Shown here: in pieces, positions 52,571 to 60,500 of the stretch | Layout of the letters: every line of letters starts with the position of its first letter | Numbering within the stretch: the first letter of the stretch is position 1 | Assembly (NCBI GenBank): GCA_018127085.1 | Contig: CM030732.1 | Coordinates: forward strand, 372,001 to 436,000 | Length of the DNA: 64,000 bases | DNA from: Pneumocystis sp. 'macacae' | Taxonomy: Eukaryota > Ascomycota > Pneumocystomycetes > Pneumocystales > Pneumocystaceae | Direction: 5' to 3' | Translations under genes and position numbers: made by a program | The notes under the pieces: generated by a model | Database searches by the model: none | What the model was told of the DNA's origin: nothing | What the model saw: only the letters and a program-made list of their open reading frames with translations

Positions 52571-53668
52571 AATGAATGACTAAAACCGAAAAGAAGCATG
52601 TGTATTTGAAATGAGCAGGGTTTAGAGAAAAGTATCCATGTTTAGAATAAGCATGGTTTAGGAGGTGACATGTCTATTTGAAATGGACGGAATCCAGAAA
52701 AGAATATATATTTATGTATACTTGAACAAAAAGGATAAAACAAAGGATAATAAAAAATAAAGACCAAGGAAATGGTTTTTTTCAGTAATTTACCATAAGT
52801 TTTAAATCATACTAATCTATATTCTTCATAGAACTAACTTGTATTTGTGTTTTTTTTTTTTTATAATCTGTTTTCTATCCATTCATATACATTTATCCTG
52901 AGGACATTTTTGAAAACGCAACGGACAATTAAGGCAGAAGTTAAGAGGATACCCTTTAAAAATAGTTAATATGAAATGTCATGAGAAATACAACTATTAG
53001 GCATTTTATTTGATTTTATGGGACGTTTTGTATTTAAATTTTTAGGATATAATACTGGAACATTTTGAAATGGGATTTATTAGCATTGTTAAATGGAATT
53101 TATTGGCATTATTGAATGAGATTTATTAGCATCATTTAATCATTTCATAAAAGGAATTTAATGGGTTCAAAGGAATATTTGCAGGACAAATTAGCATGTA
53201 TTGGAATATGGGAAATATAATCATGTATTTATTTAATTTAAAAAGCAGATGTTTTAAAAATATTATCTAAAATTGATATTTATTTTCTTAAAATAATTTC
53301 TATTACGTATTTTTATTTTTTAAAATATCTTATCAGTTTTTTTAAAAGACCGAAAAACCAGCGTTTTAGAGAAACCTTATTTCTTCATAAATACAACCTG
53401 ATTCATATCTTCAACTCGTTTTCAGAATTTATAGCAACGTATCATGTATATTAAAGGAACCTCACATTGTTTCAGAAGTCTTTTAAGAACAAAAATTCAA
53501 TGCATGCTTTTACTGTAAGATTCTTTTAAACCATGTTTTATACTTCAGAAAGGACATATAAAACAATTAATGTGACTAAGCAAAAGTACGCTTCATAAAC
53601 TCCGCACAGAACTGCACATGAAATAGAAACCAAGCACGCGATCTATTCTAAAGAGTTCACCACGGGCA
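52571..53668. other. Spacer between the MSR-type gene and the first A1 Msg gene
   Basis: 1.1 kb. The first 200 bp carry loose repeats of GGTTTAGA(A/G) and TCTATTTG(A)AATG (about 52,590-52,700), and 53,060-53,220 has imperfect repeats of GAATTTATTGGCATTATT. No UCS exon (no in-frame ATG leader) lies ahead of the next gene. The G+C content rises sharply at about 53.65 kb. Confidence 0.55.
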
Positions 53669-53693
53669 GTGGCGCGGGCGGTTAAGAGGCGGG
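53669..53693 (+). promoter_or_regulatory. Conserved recombination junction element (CRJE) of Msg donor 1
   Basis: This GC-rich 25-bp stretch codes for (V)ARAVKRR, the junction sequence at which silent Msg genes join the single UCS expression site in Pneumocystis. The first codon is GTG rather than ATG. The KRR is a kexin (Kex2/Kpt-type) cleavage site, which would free the mature Msg from the UCS-encoded leader. The same element recurs at 57049-57073 with one base different within the core. Confidence 0.88.
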
Positions 53694-56600
53694 CACAAGT
53701 AGCACAGAATGATGGGATTGATGAGGAGCATATTTTGGCATTGATTTTGAAAGGAGATTATAATGATGATACTAAATGCAAAAAAAAACTAAAAGAATAC
53801 TGCGAGAATTCGAATAAAATAGATGAAAAGTTTGGTGTCTATCCAAAATTAAAAGAAATCTGTAAAGAAGATACAAAGCAGGGAGAGAAATGTACAGAAT
53901 TAAAAAAAAATGTTAAAGAAAAATGCACTAAATTTAAAGCAGAACTTAAAACAGCAGTAGCAAAACAAATTTCAGAGTTAAAAGATACAGATTGCAAAGA
54001 GAATGAGCAAAAATGCTTGTTTTTAGAAGGAGCATGTCCAACAAATCTTTTAGAAGATTGTAACAAGCTAAGGAACCTATGTTACCGAAAAAAAAGAGAC
54101 AATGTGGCTAAAGAAGTTCTTTTGAGGGCGCTTCGTAGTGATCTTAATAAATCAGAGATATGCGAGAAGAAGCTTAAGGAGATTTGTCCGGGATTGGGTC
54201 GAGAAAGCAACGAGTTGACTCAGTCGTGTCTGAATCAGAAAGAGACATGCAAAAATATTATAACTGAAGGAAAAGAGAAATGCAAGACTCTTAAAACAAG
54301 TGTCACTGCTGTACTTGGAAGTTTTAAAAAAGAAGAATGTCTATCATTGCTTGAACAATGCTACTTTTATGTTGGAAACTGTGAGGAAGAACATCCACCG
54401 GACTGCGATAAATTAGAAGAAAGATGTAGAAAAGAAAACATCGTGTATATACCGCCAGGACTGCCTTTTGATCCGACGAGGCCGGCGGCGTCGCTGGCAG
54501 AGGACATAGGGCTGGAAGGGCTTTACAGGGGGGCGGAGGAGGACGGTGTTGTTATCGGGGGGCAGCGTGTGAGGGATGCGACTGCTTTGCTGGCGTTCTG
54601 GCTTAAAAAGAAACATGAAAAAGACGAATGTGAAAAAATCCTTAAAGAACACTGCAAAGATCCTCATAAACATGAGGCTCTTGAGAATCTATGTAAGGGA
54701 AATGATTTAAGTGAAGATGGGAAGACGAAATGTGAAGAATTGGGAAAAGATATTAACAACACCTGCATAAATCTTACACCAATGATTCTCAAGAACCGTC
54801 TTTATGATTTAAACAACAAAGTTGTTGGATGGGGAGATTTGCCAACATTTCTTAGCAACGAAGACTGTTCAAGACTGGAATCTTATTGCTTTTATTTTGA
54901 AGAAAGCTGCCCAGATGGGAAAGAAGCGTGTATGAATGTGAGGGCAGCGTGCTACAAAAGAGGGCTTGATGCGCGTGCAAACAGTATGTTGCAAAGAGAA
55001 ATGCGGGGGCTGCTGCACGGTTCAAATGAAACGTGGCGTAAAGAATTTCAAGAGAAATTAGTGGAGGTCTGTAAAGAGCTGAGAGAGGGAAATAAAGGGA
55101 CCTTTCCGTACGACGAGTTGTTTGTTCTGTGTGTACAGCCACTAAGGGCACTCCGGTTGCTTACGCATGATCACCAGATGAGAACGGTCTTTCTGCGGGA
55201 ACAACTGGACAAGAAGCGGGATTTCCCGGGGGACAAGGACTGCAAGGAGTTGGGGAGGAAGTGTCAAGAGCTGGAGAAAGATTCGAATGAAATCAGGTGG
55301 CCGTGCTATACGCTGGAGCAGCAGTGCGAGCGGCTGGGGACGACAGAATTGCTGAAGACGCTTTTACTTAATGAACATAAGGATACGCTGAAAGACCATG
55401 CGAGTTGCGAGAAGTATTTGAAAGAAAAGTGTAATCTATGGACTAGGAGGGGAGACGGGCGCTTTTCTCTTGTATGTGCCTTCCAGAACGCTACGTGTAA
55501 GCTGATGGTAGATGATGTGCAAAGTAGGTGCAAAGTCTTTGAGAAGAATATAGAAACTTCGGGAATTGTTGATTTTCTTAAAGACAAACAAAAGAACATA
55601 ACATTGTTGGGGAGAATTTGTCCCTCCTGGCATTCATACTGCGATAAATATGAGCCTAACTGTCCAGATACTTTAAAAAAAGATAACCTTTGTATAAATC
55701 TTAAAAAATACTGTGAGCCATTTTACAAGAGAAGAGCCTTGGACAATGTTTTGAAAAAGGAACTTCAAGGGAAACTCATTAGTCAAAATAAGTGCGATCA
55801 GGCATTGAAAGGATATTGCACAGAATTAGGGAAATCAAATAATGAGACAATCAGTGGTTTATGTAAAGATAACACTGATAGTGATCCCAAAAAGAGTGAC
55901 GATGATGTTAGAAAAGATGTTTGTAGTAGACTAGTAGAGGAGGTAGAAAAGCAATGCAAAGTATTACCAGCGGAACTAACAGAGGCGAAAGAAGTCATAA
56001 AAAATGATTTAGAAATATTTAATAAACTTAAGAACCAAGCAGAAAAGGCAATGGAGGAGGCTAAGCTTGTTTTATCAGTTGCAAAGACAGGTGGAGATAA
56101 CGCTGAAGGCAAAGATAAAAAGAACGGTAAAGCAGGAGGGGCTAAAGATACCATGAAGCATGTAAAGGTAGTGCGGAGAGGGGCTAAAGATGTGCCGGTC
56201 ACAGAACTAGAGGCGAGAGCATTGGATTTGGCAGCAGATGTGTTAGCAAGATATGTAGAATTGAGGGAGCAATGTACCCGGCTAAACTCGGATTGCGGGA
56301 TTAGGAAGGATTGCCAAGGGATAGAAGAAGTATGCAAGAATATTGACAAGACATGTGGCGGTCTGAAGCCGCTAGATATAAAGTCACAGGAAATAGTGAC
56401 ACAGAACGTCACAACGACGACAACAAAGACTGTCGGGCCAGATGGAAAGACAATAGAAGAACTGTGTAAATCAATCAAGACAACAGACACGTGGGTCACA
56501 AAGACATCCACACACACCAGTACATCGACATCCACATCAACTTTTACGTCTACAGTCACGCTGACATCAACGAGGCGCTGCAAGCCTACAAGATGTACGA

Positions 56601-56707
56601 CAGGCGATGAGGCGGGAGATGTACATCCAAGTGGAGGGTTGAGGATGACAGGGTGGAGTGTGGTGAGAGGGGTGTTATTGGGAATGGTTATTTCGGTTAT
56701 GATTTAG
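53669..56707 (+). CDS. msg: Major surface glycoprotein, type A1, silent donor 1
   Basis: 1012 codons in one frame from the CRJE to TAG-bounded C-terminus. Classical Msg layout: CRJE and kexin site, DEEHILALILKGD, then repeated Cys-rich modules (CLFLEGACP, CYFYVGNC, CFYFEESCP, RDFPGDKDCKELGRKCQELEKDS, WHSYCDKYEPNC, CGIRKDCQ), a Lys/Ala-rich segment (residues about 790-850), a Ser/Thr stalk (TSTSTSTSTFTSTVTLTSTR) and a hydrophobic GPI-type tail (RGVLLGMVISVMI). There is no ATG, signal peptide or leader exon at the 5' end, so it should be silent until its 5' end is recombined behind a UCS. In the expressed state it coats the fungus and mediates antigenic variation. G+C is patchy along the gene. 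Confidence 0.93.
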   Translation: MARAVKRRAQVAQNDGIDEEHILALILKGDYNDDTKCKKKLKEYCENSNKIDEKFGVYPKLKEICKEDTKQGEKCTELKKNVKEKCTKFKAELKTAVAKQISELKDTDCKENEQKCLFLEGACPTNLLEDCNKLRNLCYRKKRDNVAKEVLLRALRSDLNKSEICEKKLKEICPGLGRESNELTQSCLNQKETCKNIITEGKEKCKTLKTSVTAVLGSFKKEECLSLLEQCYFYVGNCEEEHPPDCDKLEERCRKENIVYIPPGLPFDPTRPAASLAEDIGLEGLYRGAEEDGVVIGGQRVRDATALLAFWLKKKHEKDECEKILKEHCKDPHKHEALENLCKGNDLSEDGKTKCEELGKDINNTCINLTPMILKNRLYDLNNKVVGWGDLPTFLSNEDCSRLESYCFYFEESCPDGKEACMNVRAACYKRGLDARANSMLQREMRGLLHGSNETWRKEFQEKLVEVCKELREGNKGTFPYDELFVLCVQPLRALRLLTHDHQMRTVFLREQLDKKRDFPGDKDCKELGRKCQELEKDSNEIRWPCYTLEQQCERLGTTELLKTLLLNEHKDTLKDHASCEKYLKEKCNLWTRRGDGRFSLVCAFQNATCKLMVDDVQSRCKVFEKNIETSGIVDFLKDKQKNITLLGRICPSWHSYCDKYEPNCPDTLKKDNLCINLKKYCEPFYKRRALDNVLKKELQGKLISQNKCDQALKGYCTELGKSNNETISGLCKDNTDSDPKKSDDDVRKDVCSRLVEEVEKQCKVLPAELTEAKEVIKNDLEIFNKLKNQAEKAMEEAKLVLSVAKTGGDNAEGKDKKNGKAGGAKDTMKHVKVVRRGAKDVPVTELEARALDLAADVLARYVELREQCTRLNSDCGIRKDCQGIEEVCKNIDKTCGGLKPLDIKSQEIVTQNVTTTTTKTVGPDGKTIEELCKSIKTTDTWVTKTSTHTSTSTSTSTFTSTVTLTSTRRCKPTRCTTGDEAGDVHPSGGLRMTGWSVVRGVLLGMVISVMI

Positions 56708-57036
56708 AGAGCAAATGGACATGGTTTGGGACTGCATGTATATTAAGGAACAATTGACATAAAGTGCATTTAACGAGACGTATTCTCGCGTAGTCTGTCC
56801 GTACTCCAACCTACCTGTGTCCTTTATGCCCATTCACCACGTCTTCTATCTTCGTTTATCGTAATTCAATTTTCGCGTTTACCCCACATTTACCCCACAC
56901 AAATTTTAGATACATCACGTGACACCAAAGATAAGAAGGGGCACACTGACACTACGTTTATCGCACACTGCGTTAGTTTCTGCGTGAAAGCTCAAGATGA
57001 CCCAGCAAACTCAGCTTTCAGGTCGTCGGTCAGAAT
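56708..57036. other. Spacer between the two A1 Msg genes
   Basis: 329 bp. The first 70 bp (ATGGTTTGGGAC..GCATGTATATT..AGTGCATTTA) are repeated after the next Msg gene at about 60,086-60,135. At 56,878-56,908 lies TTTACCCCACATTTACCCCACACAAATTT, whose elements recur at 60,318-60,475 in both orientations. Confidence 0.75.
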
Positions 57037-60000
57037 TTGGCGCGGGGGGTGGCGCGGGCGGTCAAGAGGCGGGATCCAGGGGGGAAAGGAGTTAATGTAT
57101 ATGAGGATGAAGAACATCTCTTGGCTTTGATTCTACAAAAAGAAGATCTAGAAGAAGAGGAAAAATGCAGAAATAAATTAAAAGGATATTGTCAAGGATT
57201 GAAAAAAATAAATCCTGGACTAGATAGTATGAGTGAAAAGCTAAAAGAAACATGTAAAGACGATAAGACAGCAGAAGGGAAATGCACAGGACTAAAAAAT
57301 AAGGTCAAAGTAAAATGCACTACATTCAAAAAAAAACTTGATGAAGCATGTGAAAAACAAATTTCAGATCTAAAAGATGATGATTGCAAAGAGAATGAAA
57401 AACAATGTCTGTTTTTAGAAGCAGCCTGTCCTGATGATCTTAAGGAGAAGTGTAACGAGTTGAGAAATAAATGTTACCAGAGGAAGCGTGATGAGGTGGC
57501 AGATGAAGCTCTTTTAAGGGCGCTTAACGGGTATCTTAAAACTGATGGTGAATGTAAAACGAAGATTAAGAATGTTTGTCTTGAATTGGCCCAAGAAAGC
57601 GATGAATTGTTGAAAAAATGCATTGATACGGATAATACATGCACGCCTTTAGCAAAAGCAGGGCAGAATAAGTGCAAATCTTTAAAAGCAAAGATAGAAG
57701 AAGCAATAAAAACTAATGAGGAACTGAAAAAAAAAGGACAATCTTTACTTATGGAATGTTATTTTTATGGAAAGAATTGCAAAAATGAGGAGTCAAAATG
57801 CAATCAGTTGAAAGAGAAATGCAAAGAAGAACAAATCGTTTATTTTGCACCAGGTTCAGAATTTGATCCTACGCAGCCAGAGCCTGCGCTGGCGGAAAAA
57901 ATAGGATTGGAGGGGCTTTATGAGGAAGCAGCAGCAGATGGCGTTGTAATTGAAAAACCGTTAGAACCAGATATTTCTGATTTGTTAGTGTTTTTGTCAG
58001 AAAAGACCGCGTTTGATGAAGCCAAATGTAAAAATGTTCTCGAAACTAAATGTGATTCTATTAAGCATCTTTCAGAAAGTATAAAAGAATTATGTGGTAA
58101 TAAAACAGGATATACAGATAAATGTGAAGCTTTTAAAAAGGAGTTTGAGAAAAAAAAGAACCTTCTGACTATAATGTTTGAAAACAAGGAGTTTAAAGAT
58201 GACATTGTGTTGTGGAGTAAATTACCGAGATATACTAGTGATTATGATTACACAATATTACAATCCGGTTGTTTTTACTTTGAAAATCAGAATTCTTTTG
58301 GAACTCCATGCAAGAATGTTAAAGCAATGTGTTATAAAAGAGGACTCGATGAATTAGCAAATGAGGCATTACAGACTGCATTGCGAGGAAAATTCTATTA
58401 CGAAAGTGCAGAATGGTTTGAAACGTTTTCAAAGGAGATAGTAAAAGTATGTGCGAGTTTAAAAGGAAAGAGCAAGGAGCTATTTGCGTTATGTGTGCAA
58501 CCAGAAGAAGCAATCGGTGTGCTGTTAGACGACTTGCGTATAAAGACAAACATATTGCAAGAACATCTGGACGCAAAGCGGGATCTCCCAACGAGGCAGC
58601 ACTGCACGGATTTATTGAAGAAGTGTGCAGACTTGGAGCAGGATTCAAAGCACATCGAGTGGCCCTGCCGGACGCTGAGGCATCACTGCGCAAGGCTGGG
58701 CGTTGCGGAGCAATTGGAGGAGGTCTTCTTGCAGGAGAAGGTCAATGACCTGGATAAGTTTGAGTCGTGCGTAGAAACACTGAGAGGGCGATGCAGTGGG
58801 TGGGGGAGACGGGGGAGGACGCGGTACGCGCTTGGGTGTGTCTCGCCGAACGCCACCTGCACGTACCTCACGCAAAATGTGGGCGCGAAGTGCGCCGTGC
58901 TGGGTGGGCGTATAGAAACAGAAGGCGTTATCGCTAAAGCAAAGGTGCAAAACACAAAGGAAGAAACATGTAGGCGTTGGGTACCATTTTGCAGAAAATT
59001 CATGTATAGTTGCAAGAATTTGACAGCTGAAGAGGATAAAAATTGTAAAGGACTTGAAAAGGAATGCAAAACAGTCATTAGACAGCTGCAATTGGAAGAG
59101 GAAGTAATATATGAACTAAAGGGTCACTTGAATACAAAGGAAAAATGTAAAGAAGAACTTAATAAATACTGTACAATCTGGAAAAACGCAACCAATGGAC
59201 TTCAAGCTTTGTGCACAAGTGAAGAAAAAGGAAAAAATGATGACGCTAAAGTTAGAGAAGAGCTCTGCCAGAGATTGGTGGAAGAAGTCAAGAAGCGATG
59301 CCCTGGGCTAACGGAAAGGCTCACAGAGGCCAGTAAAGAACTTGAAGAGAAAGGAAAAGAGTATGAAGATATTAAAAAGAAGGCAGTAGAAGCGATGGGA
59401 AAAGCAAATCTTATTTTATCTAAAACGAAAACATCGGATAGTAAGGCAGAAAGTCAAGCAGCAGCACCAGCAGCAGTACCAGCAGTATCTAATACAGGAA
59501 AAAATGCAGTACAGTTTAAACTTGTAAGAAGAAATGCAGCAGCAAAGGCACACATCACAGAGAAGGAGTTAGAGGCATTTGATTTGGTGTCACAGGCGTT
59601 TGGTTTGTATGTAGAGTTGAAGGAGGAGTGCGAAGATTCATTAAAAAAATGTGGGTTCAAAGTGGAGTGCCCGCAATGTGAAAATGCATGCAAAAAAATA
59701 GATGGAATATGTCTGAAATTAGAACCATTGGAAGTGAGGGAGCACAAGGTAGAGACATCAACGACAACGACGACGACGACGACGACAACAACGATAGTTG
59801 GATCAGACGCAGGAAAAGCAGGAACTGAGCAGTGCACATCGATTAGAACGACAGACACGTGGGTCACACACACATCGACGCACACAAGCACATCGACGTC
59901 CACGTCGACCATTACTTCTACGGTGACGCTGACGTCGACAAGAAAATGCAGACCTACAAAATGTACGACAGAGGGCGAGGAGGCAGGCGAGGTGACGCCG

Positions 60001-60075
60001 AGTGGGGGGCTGAGGATGCGCGGGTGGGGCGTGAAGGGGGTGTTGTTGGGGATGATGATTTCAGTTATGATTTAG
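57037..60075 (+). CDS. msg: Major surface glycoprotein, type A1, silent donor 2
   Basis: 1012 codons in one frame, closed by TAG. Same architecture as donor 1: kexin site, EDEEHLLALILQKED, Cys modules (CLFLEAACPDDL, CYFYGKNC, CFYFENQ, RDLPTRQHCTDLLKKCADLEQDS, WVPFCRKFMYSC, CGFKVECPQC), AMGKANLILSKTKTS, KELEAFDLVSQAFGLYVELKEEC, a Thr stalk (a run of Thr codons at 59,758-59,795, then THTSTSTSTSTITSTVTLTSTR), CRPTKC and a GPI-type hydrophobic tail. No ATG start, signal peptide or UCS. The cysteine of the fourth module (residue near 425) is spaced differently from donor 1 (FENQNSFGTPC versus FEESCPDGKEAC). A GC-rich patch at about 58,560-58,920 contrasts with AT-rich flanks. Plus-strand orientation toward the right end fits a telomere on that side. 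Confidence 0.93.
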   Translation: MARGVARAVKRRDPGGKGVNVYEDEEHLLALILQKEDLEEEEKCRNKLKGYCQGLKKINPGLDSMSEKLKETCKDDKTAEGKCTGLKNKVKVKCTTFKKKLDEACEKQISDLKDDDCKENEKQCLFLEAACPDDLKEKCNELRNKCYQRKRDEVADEALLRALNGYLKTDGECKTKIKNVCLELAQESDELLKKCIDTDNTCTPLAKAGQNKCKSLKAKIEEAIKTNEELKKKGQSLLMECYFYGKNCKNEESKCNQLKEKCKEEQIVYFAPGSEFDPTQPEPALAEKIGLEGLYEEAAADGVVIEKPLEPDISDLLVFLSEKTAFDEAKCKNVLETKCDSIKHLSESIKELCGNKTGYTDKCEAFKKEFEKKKNLLTIMFENKEFKDDIVLWSKLPRYTSDYDYTILQSGCFYFENQNSFGTPCKNVKAMCYKRGLDELANEALQTALRGKFYYESAEWFETFSKEIVKVCASLKGKSKELFALCVQPEEAIGVLLDDLRIKTNILQEHLDAKRDLPTRQHCTDLLKKCADLEQDSKHIEWPCRTLRHHCARLGVAEQLEEVFLQEKVNDLDKFESCVETLRGRCSGWGRRGRTRYALGCVSPNATCTYLTQNVGAKCAVLGGRIETEGVIAKAKVQNTKEETCRRWVPFCRKFMYSCKNLTAEEDKNCKGLEKECKTVIRQLQLEEEVIYELKGHLNTKEKCKEELNKYCTIWKNATNGLQALCTSEEKGKNDDAKVREELCQRLVEEVKKRCPGLTERLTEASKELEEKGKEYEDIKKKAVEAMGKANLILSKTKTSDSKAESQAAAPAAVPAVSNTGKNAVQFKLVRRNAAAKAHITEKELEAFDLVSQAFGLYVELKEECEDSLKKCGFKVECPQCENACKKIDGICLKLEPLEVREHKVETSTTTTTTTTTTTIVGSDAGKAGTEQCTSIRTTDTWVTHTSTHTSTSTSTSTITSTVTLTSTRKCRPTKCTTEGEEAGEVTPSGGLRMRGWGVKGVLLGMMISVMI
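57049..57073 (+). promoter_or_regulatory. CRJE of Msg donor 2, with 12-bp duplication ahead of it
   Basis: Codes VARAVKRR. Immediately upstream, 57038-57049 (GGCGCGGGGGGT) is an 11/12 copy of the first 12 bases of the element (GGCGCGGGCGGT), so the frame reads LARGVARAVKRR. The element is otherwise the same as at 53669 except C for T at one site. Confidence 0.85.
59758..59795 (+). repeat. (ACG/ACA)n coding microsatellite in Msg donor 2
   Basis: A run of ACG/ACA triplets codes for about ten consecutive threonines in the O-glycosylated stalk. Donor 1 has only ACGACGACAACA at the matching place (about 56,412), so the repeat number differs between the two donors. Confidence 0.9.
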
Positions 60076-60500
60076 AAATGGGTAAATATGGTTTGGGACG
60101 GGCATGTATATTTAGGGAATAATGAGTGCATTTTACCGGGCCGCCCTCCCCGCACCTCGTAGTGTGCACGCCAGCCTCCCCCGCATTGTGCACGCCGCCT
60201 CCCCCGCCTTGTGTAGCCCGCTCTTGCACTGAATGTGTGCTGTGTACGCTTTAGATGCGTGTGGGCGTGTTTTGGACGCGTCTGGGACGCGCGTGTTTGC
60301 CTGAAATTAGTCCGGAATTACCCCGCATTTACCCCGCATTTACTCCGCAAAAAAATAAAATTTGTGTGGGGTAAGCGCAAGCAGAGGAGAGGGAGGGCGG
60401 CTACCCCGCATTTGTGGCCGAAAACGGAAACGCCCCACCGAAAAAGCAGAATTTGTGTGGGGTAAGTGTGGGGTAAGGCAGAGGAGAGGGTGAGGGTGAG
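60076..60500. other. GC-rich post-Msg spacer with TACCCC / GGGGTA inverted elements
   Basis: After the last Msg gene the sequence is rich in CCCCGC and GTGTGCACGCC. TACCCCGCATTT occurs at about 60,318 and 60,330 with further copies near 60,402, and AAATTTGTGTGGGGTAA occurs twice in inverse sense at about 60,357-60,373 and 60,448-60,466. No plausible gene. Confidence 0.7.

Noticed and set aside
53300..53668. A UCS expression site upstream of the first A1 Msg gene
   Set aside because: No ATG-led leader frame runs into the CRJE, and no signal-peptide-like exon is visible.
52571..53668. Transposable element between Msg genes
   Set aside because: No reverse transcriptase, transposase, LTR or target-site duplication is visible.
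53839..59912. Minus-strand frames inside the Msg genes (for example 55798-56583 and 59454-59912)
   Set aside because: Antisense shadows of long coding genes; the Val-rich ones mirror the Thr/Ser stalk.
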